64,000 nucleotides of DNA from CAVQJU01 sp963729215 (lineage in GTDB: Bacteria; Acidobacteriota; Vicinamibacteria; Vicinamibacterales; CAVVIG01): the NCBI GenBank assembly GCA_963729215.1, contig CAVSND010000022.1, positions 25,130 through 89,129 of the forward strand. Direction: 5' to 3'. Positions 9,349-17,655 of this stretch are shown one piece after another. Position 1 is the first letter of the stretch. Each line of letters opens with the position of its first letter. The notes under the pieces were generated by a model, which had not been told where the DNA came from, ran no database searches, and saw nothing but the letters and a program-made list of their open reading frames with translations. A program made the position numbers and the translations under genes.

Positions 9349-10521
9349 ATGCTCGGCGGCGCGTCGAAAGCTCTGTTCCATCTGCTCGCCAAGAGCCAGA
9401 ACCTCAAGACACTCGCGTCGCGTTACGGCATGCGCCGGCCGCGGAGCTTCGCGCGCCGGTTCATCGCCGGCGAGACGACCGCCGAGGCCCTTGACGCCGC
9501 TCGCGCCGTGGAGGCACGCGGCCTGCTCATCACGCTCGATCACCTGGGCGAAAGCGTGGGCAGCCTTGCGGACGCCGACGCCGCCACGCGCGAGTATCGC
9601 GAGATCGGCGAGACGATCGTCGCCGCCGGCATCGGCCGGAACATCTCGCTCAAGCTGACGCAGCTCGGCCTCGACGTCGATCGCGCGAGCGCGGTGGACA
9701 ACATCCGGAAGATCCTCACCCGGACGGATCCGGCGGGGTTCTTCGTCCGCATCGACATGGAGAGCTCGGCGTATACGCAGGTGACGCTCGATATCTTCGA
9801 AACACTGTGGGAGCAGGGTCATCGCCAGATTGGCGTCGTGCTGCAGGCGGCGCTGCTTCGCACGGAGCAGGATCTCAAACACATCCTGGCGCTTGGAGCG
9901 CGCGTTCGCCTCGTCAAGGGCGCTTACAAAGAATCCAAGAACGTCGCGCACCAGCACAAGGCGGATGTGGATGCGGCGTACGCGACGTTGATGCGGATGA
10001 TGCTCGATCAAGGCGACTACCCCGCCTTTGCCACGCACGATCCCGCCATGCACAGGCTCGCACAGGAGTGGGCGGCCGCACGGGGCATAGGCCCTGAACG
10101 GTACGAATTCCAGCTGTTGTACGGCGTGCGCCGCGATCTGCAGACCGCGCTCGTCGCGCAGGGTCACCGCGTGCGCGTCTACATTCCGTTCGGACGGGAG
10201 TGGTTTCCCTACTTCATGCGCCGCCTGGGCGAGCGGCCGGCAAACATCGCGTCGGTACTCCGCAGCCTCCGCGATGAACGTAAAACGCAGAACCGAAATC
10301 AAAACGTAACACGCAGAGCGCGCGACGCCTCGCTGTTCTTCACGTCTTCGTTCTGCGTTTTACGTTCTCCGTTCATTCCGCCCGTAGGGCGGAGCCACTG
10401 CATGAGCGCGGCAGCGCCAAGGGTTCCCGCGGCCAGAACGATCAGGAGCGTTTGGTACGAGGCCGTCGCGTCGAACACCCACCCCATGAGCACCGGGCCA
10501 ATCGCGCCCGCCACGGCGTAA
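9349..10521 (+). CDS. Proline dehydrogenase (monofunctional), C-terminal tail reads into a repeat
   Basis: FAD-dependent oxidation of L-proline to pyrroline-5-carboxylate, feeding electrons to the respiratory chain. The beta/alpha-barrel signatures are present: LVKGAYKE, FATHDPAMH, FQLLYGVR and VYIPFGREWFPYFMRRLGER, the last containing the substrate-binding arginines. The family normally ends close to LRSLRDE (about residue 310, base 10276). Here the frame stays open another about 80 codons through an inverted repeat and antisense to the MFS gene, up to 10521. That tail has no family similarity and is probably spurious or recently acquired by stop loss. It is convergent with, and overlaps, the MFS gene. 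Confidence 0.85.
   Translation: MLGGASKALFHLLAKSQNLKTLASRYGMRRPRSFARRFIAGETTAEALDAARAVEARGLLITLDHLGESVGSLADADAATREYREIGETIVAAGIGRNISLKLTQLGLDVDRASAVDNIRKILTRTDPAGFFVRIDMESSAYTQVTLDIFETLWEQGHRQIGVVLQAALLRTEQDLKHILALGARVRLVKGAYKESKNVAHQHKADVDAAYATLMRMMLDQGDYPAFATHDPAMHRLAQEWAAARGIGPERYEFQLLYGVRRDLQTALVAQGHRVRVYIPFGREWFPYFMRRLGERPANIASVLRSLRDERKTQNRNQNVTRRARDASLFFTSSFCVLRSPFIPPVGRSHCMSAAAPRVPAARTIRSVWYEAVASNTHPMSTGPIAPATA
10276..10367. repeat. Inverted repeat between convergent genes (AACGTAAAAC type)
   Basis: Two perfect 18-bp arms, 10276-10293 and 10350-10367, face each other across 56 bp. The arm contains GAACGTAAAACGCAGAAC, and a degenerate further copy (AAAACGTAACACGCAGAG) lies inside. It spans the 3' ends of both convergent genes, so each protein carries the same encoded tail (ERKTQN). 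It may act as a bidirectional terminator. Confidence 0.8.
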
Positions 10522-11576
10522 GCGGTCCACGTGAACCCGTAGAGCATCGCGAACGACCGCAGCCCGTAGTATCGCGAGAGGATGTAGGGCGTCACGTCGG
10601 CTTCGCCACCCATGCCGAGTCCGATCAGGATCGACGCGAGCGTGCCTGCCGCAAACGAGTGCGCGCTGGCGAGCAGCAACGTGCCCAGGGCGGCCGCCGA
10701 CAGCAGCAACAACGCCACGCGAGGCGCGAAAAAGCGATCGAGCAGCCAGCCGGTGAGGAACCGTCCGACCAGGCTCGCCCCGCCCATCGCGGCGAGCGCC
10801 GTCGCGGCACGGGCCGGCGAGATGCCGCGGTCGGTGAGCATGGCCGGCAGATGCGTCAGCGCGCCGTTTTGCGCGATCGAGGCGAAGAAGAGCACGGCCA
10901 CGACAATCCAGAACGGCCGCGATCTCACCGCCTCGCGGACCGTTGCCCCATCGGCCACCGACTGGCTCGCCGGGTGTCCGGCAAGCTCGGACGGCCGTTC
11001 GCGAATGAGGCTGGCAACCGCCGGCAGTCCAATCGCGAGGACCATGCCGCCCAGGACGACGCACGCGGCGCGCCAGCCAATGCGTTCGATCAGCGCCTCG
11101 GCGACGGGCGGCAACACCATCGCGCCAATCGCTCCGCCGGACATGACGACGGCAAGCGCCATTCCCCGCCGCTTCACGAACCAGCTCGACACGGCGCGGC
11201 TGTACGCCATCTGCGCCGTCCCGTTTCCGACGATGCCCATGATGAAGAACGTCGCGTAGAGGTGCCAGATGTGCGGGGTCAGCAGCGCGAGCGACGCGAA
11301 CGCGCAGCCGAAGACGGCCATGCACGGCACGAGAATGCGCCGCGGGCTGACGCGATCCAGCAGGTAGCCGAGCGGCGGCGAGCAGACGGCCACCGTCATC
11401 GCGGCGATGCCGAACGCCGCCGAGACGGCCGCGCGCGACCACCCGAATTCCTCTGCGAGCGGTTTGAGGAAGATGCCGAACGTGTAGACGAGGAGCGAGG
11501 CGAAGCTGACGAACACGCCAACGGCCGAGGCGATGGCGACGCGCCACCCTTCGTAGCGCGCGTCATGCTCGCTCAT
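10299..11576 (-). CDS. MFS transporter (oxalate/formate antiporter-like)
   Basis: About 425 residues with 12 predicted membrane segments. It has the MFS loop-2-3 motif (PPLGYLLDRVSPRRIL) and its repeat (GRFLTGWLLDRF), and the overall pattern matches the OFA/monocarboxylate group (YTFGIFLKPLAEEFGWSR; SSWFVKRRGMALAVVMSG). It should move a small organic anion across the inner membrane; the substrate is not readable. I place the start at 11576 (MSEHDARYEGW). The ATG four codons upstream lies inside the GATGACCA repeat and is probably not native. The last about 20 residues (ERKTQNEDVKN and on) are encoded by the inverted repeat shared with proline dehydrogenase. Confidence 0.85.
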   Translation of the reverse strand: MSEHDARYEGWRVAIASAVGVFVSFASLLVYTFGIFLKPLAEEFGWSRAAVSAAFGIAAMTVAVCSPPLGYLLDRVSPRRILVPCMAVFGCAFASLALLTPHIWHLYATFFIMGIVGNGTAQMAYSRAVSSWFVKRRGMALAVVMSGGAIGAMVLPPVAEALIERIGWRAACVVLGGMVLAIGLPAVASLIRERPSELAGHPASQSVADGATVREAVRSRPFWIVVAVLFFASIAQNGALTHLPAMLTDRGISPARAATALAAMGGASLVGRFLTGWLLDRFFAPRVALLLLSAAALGTLLLASAHSFAAGTLASILIGLGMGGEADVTPYILSRYYGLRSFAMLYGFTWTAYAVAGAIGPVLMGWVFDATASYQTLLIVLAAGTLGAAALMQWLRPTGGMNGERKTQNEDVKNSEASRALRVTF

Positions 11577-11684
11577 GAATCTGGTCATCTAGTCATCTGG
11601 TCATCTGGTCATCGTTTTGAGATGGATCAATCTTCCAATTGATCAGCGATGACCAGATGACCAATGACTAGATGACCAGATTCA
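11576..11684. repeat. Long palindromic array of an 8-bp unit (GATGACCA), copy B
   Basis: The left arm 11576-11614 and right arm 11647-11684 are inverted copies about 38 bp long that differ by one base of length. Each arm is built from about four units of GATGACCA with an AATGACTA variant. The 32-bp centre holds its own hairpin (GATCAAT..ATTGATC). It fills the gap between the TonB receptor stop and the MFS start. A second element with the same design is at 22963-23069. Confidence 0.88.
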
Positions 11685-11688
11685 AGAG

Positions 11689-14600
11689 TCAGAAGACTAG
11701 CTTCACGCCGAACTGCATCAGTCTCGGCGGTCCGGCGGAAAGAATTCGGCCGAAGTTGGCGGAGTTGAGATCCGCGACGGGCAGTCCCAGATTCGTGACG
11801 TTCGTGACATTGAACGATTCGAGGCGCAGTTCGAGGCGCGTGCCCTGCGAGAGCTGGATGTTGCGGACGAGCGACAGGTCGATGTCGGCGTACCCCGGGC
11901 CGCGCACACTGTTGCGCCCCTCGTTGCCGAACTGCCCCGCCTGCGTGACCGGATCAAGACGCTGAAAGGCCGACCGGCTCACCCACGCGTCGACGGTATG
12001 GGGGCCGGCATTCGGATCGCCGACCTGGTTGGGACGGGCGGCGACGAAGCCCGAGATCGGCGGGCTGTTTGCCTGCAAGCGACACGTTCGCCGAGTCCGT
12101 CACCGTGAACGGCGTGCCAGAGTTGAACGACGCGATCCCGTTGACCTGCCAGCCGTCGAAGATGGCGCGCACAGCCGAGTTCGCGTGCTCCGGCACGCGC
12201 GGCCCCCAGCTCGCGCTGGCGACGAACCGGTGCCGTGCGTCGAACAGCGACGGGCCGTACTCGGCGCCAACGTCGAACGGGTTCTGCGCGAGGTCGTTCT
12301 CGCCCGCCAGGGACTTCGCCGCCGCGCCGGACAGATTCATGGAGGACAACTCGTCCTTGGTACTCGAGAGCCAGTACGAGACGTTGAATCCGACGCCTCC
12401 CGCATAGCGCCGCGACAGGCTGACCTGTCCAGCTTCGTAGTTCGAGTGGGTGATGTAGGACAGCATGGCGATCGTCGAGAAGTCGCACGTTCCGCCATCC
12501 GCCGGGCAGTTTGCGTAGACACGGCGGCGGTCGGCGTTCTGCGCCGTTGCCCCGGGCCCGTACACCGCCGGGTTGTCTTCGATATTCCGCGGGATGCGGC
12601 TGCCCTTCGCCGACACGAACCGGACTTCGAGCATGTATCGGTCGAAGAGCGCGCGCTGCACGCCGACGTTCCAGTCCTGTGTATATGGCGGTTTCGCCGC
12701 CGTGTCGATCGTGAACACGGTCGACGGACGGACAAACGAGTTCGGCGCCGGATACGCGTGGCCGAGATATGGATTCTGGAAATTGAGCCCGGCGCCGCTG
12801 AACTGGTTGAACTGCGCCCACGGAATCGAGCTGACGGGCACCTGCGACGCGGTGCCCGCGCCGTTCTCGAACTGGTCGTAGAAGAGTCCGTAGCTGGCCC
12901 GGACCGACCACACGCCGGCGCCCGTCGGATCCCAGGCGAACCCGAGGCGAGGCATCACGCCGTTGGCACTCTGCGCGATGCCATCGGGAATACCCGGGTC
13001 ACCCGGAAAGACCAATCCCTTGGGCGCGGAGGGGTACACGATCGACTGCACGCCTGGAATAAAACCGGTCAACCGGTTCTGCGCCTCGGTGATCGGGTTG
13101 ATGCGCTCGTAACGAAGCCCGACGTTGAGCGTCACGTTCTTGCGCATCCGCCACTCGTCCTGCGCGTACGCGCTCGCGCCCCAGACGCTGATGTCGCGGC
13201 CGAAGTCGCCCAGGCCCTGATAGAACGTGACCGGCGCGCCGAGCAGGAGGTTGGCCACGGCGTTGTTCGTGGGAAACGTGCCCGCGAACACGTAGAAGGC
13301 GTTCGGCGCGATCGCCTGAAACATGTCGATCGCCGTGTGCTGGTAACCGGCGCCGAACTTGACGAGGTGGGCGCCCCGTGTCCAGGACAGGGCATCCTGC
13401 AGCTCGAACATGTTCTGCGTCGAGTTGCGCGGTCCGGTGATGGCACCGCCAATCGGGCTGTACCCGCTGACGTTGAAGAACGGCGGTCCCTGTCCCTCGG
13501 AGTTGGACGACACGTACCCGAAGCCGAGCGCGCTCGGCGGCGTCTGGTTCAGGCGCTGATCGAAGAAGAACTTATGGCGCAGATAACTCCCTCGAAGGGA
13601 GTTGATCATGGCCGAGGAGAAGATGTGATTCTCCGAGAGCGCCGCCGAGTGCGTCGCCAGATCGTCCCGCGTGGGGAAACCGGGCACGTCGGTGCCGCGC
13701 ACGGAGATCGGGTTGACGTTGTAGCCGCCCGAATACGAATAGCGACCGAAGAACTGATCGGACGAAGACACGTTGACGTCCACACGCCCGCCGGCCTGGT
13801 CGGAGTAGTTCCGGCCCATGAGCGTGGCTCGATAGATGGACGGCGACACGTTGCCCAGCGGATACATGTTGATCACGTTGAGGGCGACCGGGTTGATGGC
13901 CGCCGGCGGAAGCTTGTTCCCGGGAATCGGCACACCGCCCGCCGCAAAATTGATCAGCGGCACACCCAGGTCCGAGAAGTCGCCCTGACGCTGTCCAGGG
14001 GTCGGCACGGTCGCGCTCGTCGTGGTCCCCTGGTCGTTCCGGAAGCCCTCGTAATAGCCGAAGAACATCACGCGGTCCTTCTTGATCGGCCCCCCAGACG
14101 TCATGCCGAACTGATGCTGCTTGAGCGGCTCGACTGTCTCGGAAAAGTAGTTCCTGGCATCGAATGCATCGTTGCGCACGAACTCGTACAGATTGCCGTG
14201 GAACTGATTGCTCCCCGATCGCGTCACGACGCTCGTCGTCGCGCCGCCCGTGCCGCCGAATTCAGGAGGCGCGCTCTGGGTCAGGATGCGGAATTCGGCG
14301 ACGGCATCAACCGGCAGCTTGAGCGCGTACCCGCCGTCCATCCGGTTGATGTTCTGCGCGCCGTCCACGAGGTAGACATTCTGCTCCGGCCGCATGCCGT
14401 TGACGGCGTACGCCTGACCCTGGCGCAGGCTCCCGCCGGCGGTCGCCACACCGGCCGTGAGGGGCGCGACGCCCGTCTGCAGGAGCCCGAGCTGCGTGAA
14501 ATTACGGCCGTTCAACGGCAGGTCGAGGATTTCGCGTCCGCTCACGACGGCGCCCAGGGCGTTGCTGGACGTATCCACGAGCTGCACGCGCGCGGCGACG

Positions 14601-14950
14601 GTGAGAGATTCGGCGACGGTCCCCACCGACAGCTGCACGTCCACGCGCGCCGCCTGGTTCACGTTCACTTGAATCTGATTCTGGGTGAACGTCGAGAACT
14701 GAGACGCTTCGACCGTGAGGCTGTACGTGCCGACGGGCACCGCCGTGACGCGATAGAAACCATCCGAGCCTGACACCGCCTCCCTGGTAAATCCTGTCGC
14801 GGTGTTCCTCGCCAGCACTTTCGCGGCGGTGATGACGGCGGCAGTCTTGTCCGTGATCACCCCCTCGATCGCACCGGTCGGATCCTGGGCGAATGCACCC
14901 GTGGCCGTAAGCAGGCACAGCAGTCCCGCGGAGATGAGTATCCTGCGCAT
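11689..14950 (-). CDS. TonB-dependent outer membrane receptor with carboxypeptidase-regulatory domain, one frameshift
   Basis: About 1087 residues. Signal peptide at 1-22 (LISAGLLCLLTATGAFAQ). A CarboxypepD_reg-like beta-sandwich follows at about 27-110 (TGAIEGVITDKTAAVITAAK), then a plug domain (YAVNGMRPEQNVYLVDGAQN) and a long beta-barrel ending RLMQFGVKLVF, the usual aromatic C-terminus for barrel insertion. This is the Oar-like/OmpA-associated receptor type that is highly expanded in Acidobacteria. The start at 14950 was chosen for the signal peptide; upstream in-frame codons overlap the AhpD-like gene. The frame breaks near 12070 (SANVSLAGKQ versus QANSPPISGF); one indel repairs it. It is last in a four-gene unit with three AhpD-like genes. 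Confidence 0.9.
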
Positions 14951-14958
14951 CGTATCGG

Positions 14959-15528
14959 TCACTCCGTCGAGGTTGGACGTTGCTGGCTGGCCAGCGTTGA
15001 GGCGGCATACCCGTTCGCCGCGACGAGGGCGGCGCGCTGCCGGTAGAACTCCGGATCGTGGGGCATCCACGTCGCGAGGCCGTCCACGTAGCGGTTGCAC
15101 ATGCAGAACACGGCGGCAATGAGCACCGCGTCGTGGATTTCCAGATCGCTGGCGCCCTGCTGACGCGCGCGATCGACGTCGGCCTCCGTGACGTTCTTGC
15201 CGCCCTTCGCCGTCTTGCCCGCGATCGCGAGCAGCGCCTTCAGCTTGGGCGAGATGGCGGCGGACTGGTAGTTCTGCTTGACGTCAATGACCAGCGGTTC
15301 GTTTTTCAGGTGATGCGCGGCGATCGCGCCGTGGATCGTCTGGCAGTACTCGCAGTCGTTCTGCGACGACACGTACGTGGCGATCAACTCACGTTCGCCA
15401 GGCGAGAGCGTATGCGGACCCCGCAACAGCACGTCGACCAGCTCGTTCAACGGCCTGGCCGTCTCAGGCCGAAAGGCCATCGGGCCTCTGATGCCTGGCA
15501 AATCCGGTGGAAGCGTAATGTGGGCCAT
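14959..15528 (-). CDS. AhpD-like carboxymuconolactone decarboxylase family protein, paralog 1
   Basis: 189 residues, all-helical AhpD/CMD fold. The redox centre CEYCQTIH (CxxC plus downstream His) is the proton-relay arrangement of alkylhydroperoxidase AhpD, where the cysteine pair reduces peroxides. Further conserved blocks are KLKALLAIAGKTAKGGKNVT and EIHDAVLIAAVFCMCNRYVD. It belongs to the peroxidase-related group (about 180-190 aa). It starts directly after a GTGGCTC repeat and stops 9 bp before the TonB receptor start. It is about 60% similar by eye to paralog 3 (16165-16704), so they arose by duplication. Natural electron donor and substrate unknown. Confidence 0.85.
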   Translation of the reverse strand: MAHITLPPDLPGIRGPMAFRPETARPLNELVDVLLRGPHTLSPGERELIATYVSSQNDCEYCQTIHGAIAAHHLKNEPLVIDVKQNYQSAAISPKLKALLAIAGKTAKGGKNVTEADVDRARQQGASDLEIHDAVLIAAVFCMCNRYVDGLATWMPHDPEFYRQRAALVAANGYAASTLASQQRPTSTE

Positions 15529-15563
15529 CTCGTGGCTCGTGCTCGTGGCTCGTGGCTCGTGGT
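15529..15563. repeat. Tandem 7-bp unit (GTGGCTC) abutting a start codon
   Basis: About five copies of GTGGCTC (one shortened) lie immediately 5' of the ATG of AhpD-like paralog 1 and reach almost to the stop of paralog 2. On the minus strand the unit reads GAGCCAC, so the ribosome-binding region of paralog 1 consists of repeat units rather than a clear Shine-Dalgarno. Confidence 0.8.
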
Positions 15564-15566
15564 GGA

Positions 15567-16181
15567 CTACTCGCGGCCGTACCCGCGGGACGCCAGCGAT
15601 TTACCCTGCTGGCGATGAGCGGCTTCCGACATCTCGGGGACGCCGGTCGCGGTGATCCAGCGGTTGTAGAAGTTGAATAACGCGCAGGTCGTGATCGCGT
15701 AGTAGATGGCCTCGTCGTCCCAGCCGCCAGCGTGCAGCGCCGCGATGTCGTCCGCGTTGACGCGCGGGAGGTTCTTCGTGACCTTGCCGACGAACCGGAG
15801 CAGCAGTTTGTCCTTCGCCGAGACGTTCGAGTTCTCGAGGTCGCGCAGCGCCGTCCATACGAGCGCTTCGTCTTGCAGGAGTTCAGCGGCCGCTGCGGCG
15901 TGCGCCTGCGTGCAGAAGGCACACTCGTTCTGATACGAGGTGTACGCGGCGATCAGCTCGCGGAGCCCCGGGCTGATCGTCGCAGGCAGACGCATGACAC
16001 CGTGCGAGAAACGCGCCAGATGCACGGTGAACTCGTTCTTGAAGGCAAACAGATCCCAGATCTTCGAGTACTCGGCGCCGCGGCCTTTGGCCTCCGCGAT
16101 GAGTGTCTGATACGGGCCTGGCTGATGACTGGCTTCGACGCCTGGCAGGTACAACGGTCCGGAGTTACGGGCGTTGAACAT
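15567..16181 (-). CDS. AhpD-like carboxymuconolactone decarboxylase family protein, paralog 2
   Basis: 204 residues with the CxxC redox centre ECAFCTQAH and the CMD helical core (MRLPATISPGLRELIAAYTS; WDDEAIYYAITTCALFNFYN). It differs from its neighbours by a longer N-terminus (EYSKIWDLFAFKNEFTVHLA), the pattern of the uncharacterised peroxidase-related CMD proteins that carry a leading helical pair. Its 5' end overlaps the stop of paralog 3 by 17 bp, so the pair is translationally coupled. Probable cytoplasmic peroxidase or thiol-redox protein; substrate unknown. Confidence 0.83.
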   Translation of the reverse strand: MFNARNSGPLYLPGVEASHQPGPYQTLIAEAKGRGAEYSKIWDLFAFKNEFTVHLARFSHGVMRLPATISPGLRELIAAYTSYQNECAFCTQAHAAAAAELLQDEALVWTALRDLENSNVSAKDKLLLRFVGKVTKNLPRVNADDIAALHAGGWDDEAIYYAITTCALFNFYNRWITATGVPEMSEAAHRQQGKSLASRGYGRE

Positions 16182-16704
16182 AACCCTGTTTCGCCATGCG
16201 CTGGCCCATCTGGTCGTACGCCGCAGGGTCGGTCGGCGTCAGCGTCGCGAGGCCGTCCACGTAGCGGTTGAACATGCAGAACGCGGCGGCGATCAGCACG
16301 GCGTCGTGAATTTCCTTGTCGGTCGCGCCTTCCGCTCTCGCGCGCTCGACGTCAGCGCTCGTGACGTTCTTGCCGCCCTGCTGAACCTTGCCCGCGATAT
16401 TCAACAGCGCCTTCAGCTTTGCGGACACTGGCGCTGACTGGTAGTCGCGCTTGACCGCTTCGACGATGTCGTAGTCGCCGGACAGGTGATGCGCGGCCGC
16501 GGCACTGTGGCTGGCCTGACAGAAGTGGCAGTCGTTTCTCGAGGACACGAACGCCGCAATCATCTCCCGTTCGCCGCTGGTCAGCGTGTTCGGTCCCCGG
16601 AGCAGCACCTCGGCGAGCTCGCGCATGGGCCCGGCCGTCTCGGGCCGAAATGCGAATCCGCTGGTGATGCCGGGCAGTCCTTCAGGGAGCGCGATGTGAG
16701 GCAT
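16165..16704 (-). CDS. AhpD-like carboxymuconolactone decarboxylase family protein, paralog 3
   Basis: About 179 residues from MPHIALPEG. The start is set at 16704; an upstream in-frame ATG (16725) would encode repeat sequence. The redox centre is DCHFCQASH. The blocks KLKALLNIAGKVQQGGKNVT and EIHDAVLIAAAFCMFNRYVD closely match paralog 1, and even the first residues agree (PEGLPGI versus PPDLPGI). First gene of the four-gene run ending in the TonB receptor, all on the minus strand with overlaps or short gaps. No adjacent regulator is seen; the gene is divergent from an SDR gene. Confidence 0.85.
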   Translation of the reverse strand: MPHIALPEGLPGITSGFAFRPETAGPMRELAEVLLRGPNTLTSGEREMIAAFVSSRNDCHFCQASHSAAAAHHLSGDYDIVEAVKRDYQSAPVSAKLKALLNIAGKVQQGGKNVTSADVERARAEGATDKEIHDAVLIAAAFCMFNRYVDGLATLTPTDPAAYDQMGQRMAKQGYVQRP

Positions 16705-16742
16705 GGCAGAAAGTGCAAAGTGCAAAGTACAAAGTTGGAAGT
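16705..16742. repeat. Tandem 7-bp unit (AAAGTGC) abutting a start codon
   Basis: About four copies of AAAGTGC with variants (AAAGTAC, AAAGTTG) lie directly upstream of the chosen ATG of AhpD-like paralog 3, in the divergent gap before the SDR gene. As at 15529-15563, the repeat occupies the expected ribosome-binding region of a minus-strand gene. Confidence 0.75.
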
Positions 16743-16842
16743 GAGTGCGAAGTCCGGATTCTACGAAGCCGGCTGCCGGGAGCTCAATAATGGAAACGGA
16801 CTATCCGAAGATCACACGGCGAACGCAGTAAGCTGAGGAACC

Positions 16843-17655
16843 ATGGGACAGAATCCACCGGGCCGGGTTGTCGCTATCACCGGCGCCTCCGCCGGCATCG
16901 GCAGGGCCACGGCCCTTCGGCTGGCCCGCGACGGGGCAGCCATCGTGGTCTGCGCGAGACGGCTGGACCGCCTCGAACAGCTCCGCGCCGAAATCGAAGC
17001 CGCCGGCGGCCAGGCCCTGCCGATCGTCGCCGACGTCACACGCGAAGCCGACATGCACGATCTCGTCGCCCGCGCCGTCGAACGATTCGGCCGCCTCGAC
17101 GTCATGATGTGCAACGCCGGGTTCGCCATCTACGGCGCGATCGACGACATCACGCCGGACCAGATGCGGAGGCTCGTGGACATCAACTACTTCGGCACCT
17201 ACTACGCCACGCGGGCGGCGCTGCCCGTCTTCCGCCGTCAGGGCGCCGGCCATATCTTGATCGTGTCGTCGATTGTCGGCAAGCGCGGCGTCCCCTTCAT
17301 GGGGGCGTACTCCGCGACGAAGTTCGCGCAGGTGGGCCTCGCCGAATGCCTCCGATCTGAAGTCGAAGGATCCGGCATCCACGTCAGCGTGGTGTATCCC
17401 GTCTCGACCGACACCGAATTCAAGGAGGTCATGCTGCGCGAGACGGGACACGCCATCACCCAGTCAACCGGGCCGACGCAGACGGCCGAACAGGTGGCCG
17501 ACGCGATCGCCGGCGCGCTCGCGAACCCGGTCCCTGAGGTCTATCCGTACCGGAAGTCGCGCGGCCTGGTCATCCTGAACGCCGTCGCGCCCGGCTTCTG
17601 CGACCGGCTCGTGAAGAAATACGGCCGCCAGCCGCTTCGCCCGGATCATGTCTGA
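16843..17655 (+). CDS. Short-chain dehydrogenase/reductase
   Basis: 270 residues, classical SDR. The cofactor motif is TGASAGIG at residues 14-21; ARRLDR at the end of beta-2 suggests NADP(H) preference. NAG follows in MMCNAGFA, then the catalytic Ser in IVSSIVGKRG and the YSATK active site. The C-terminal about 70 residues (VYPYRKSRGLVILNAVAPGF) are of the type seen in membrane-associated SDRs of lipid metabolism. The stop overlaps the start of the CCA-adding enzyme by 8 bp, so the two are co-translated. Substrate unknown. Confidence 0.85.
   Translation: MGQNPPGRVVAITGASAGIGRATALRLARDGAAIVVCARRLDRLEQLRAEIEAAGGQALPIVADVTREADMHDLVARAVERFGRLDVMMCNAGFAIYGAIDDITPDQMRRLVDINYFGTYYATRAALPVFRRQGAGHILIVSSIVGKRGVPFMGAYSATKFAQVGLAECLRSEVEGSGIHVSVVYPVSTDTEFKEVMLRETGHAITQSTGPTQTAEQVADAIAGALANPVPEVYPYRKSRGLVILNAVAPGFCDRLVKKYGRQPLRPDHV

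Noticed and set aside
10276..10521. C-terminal extension of proline dehydrogenase as a functional domain
   Set aside because: It is encoded by an inverted repeat and antisense to the MFS gene, with no protein-like composition.
11577..11588. Upstream ATG (11588) as MFS start
   Set aside because: These codons are part of the GATGACCA array; the next ATG gives the normal N-terminus.
12029..14773. 914-codon open frame antisense to the TonB receptor
   Set aside because: Arginine/histidine-rich composition typical of antisense frames in GC-rich DNA; the minus strand encodes a complete receptor with signal peptide and barrel end.
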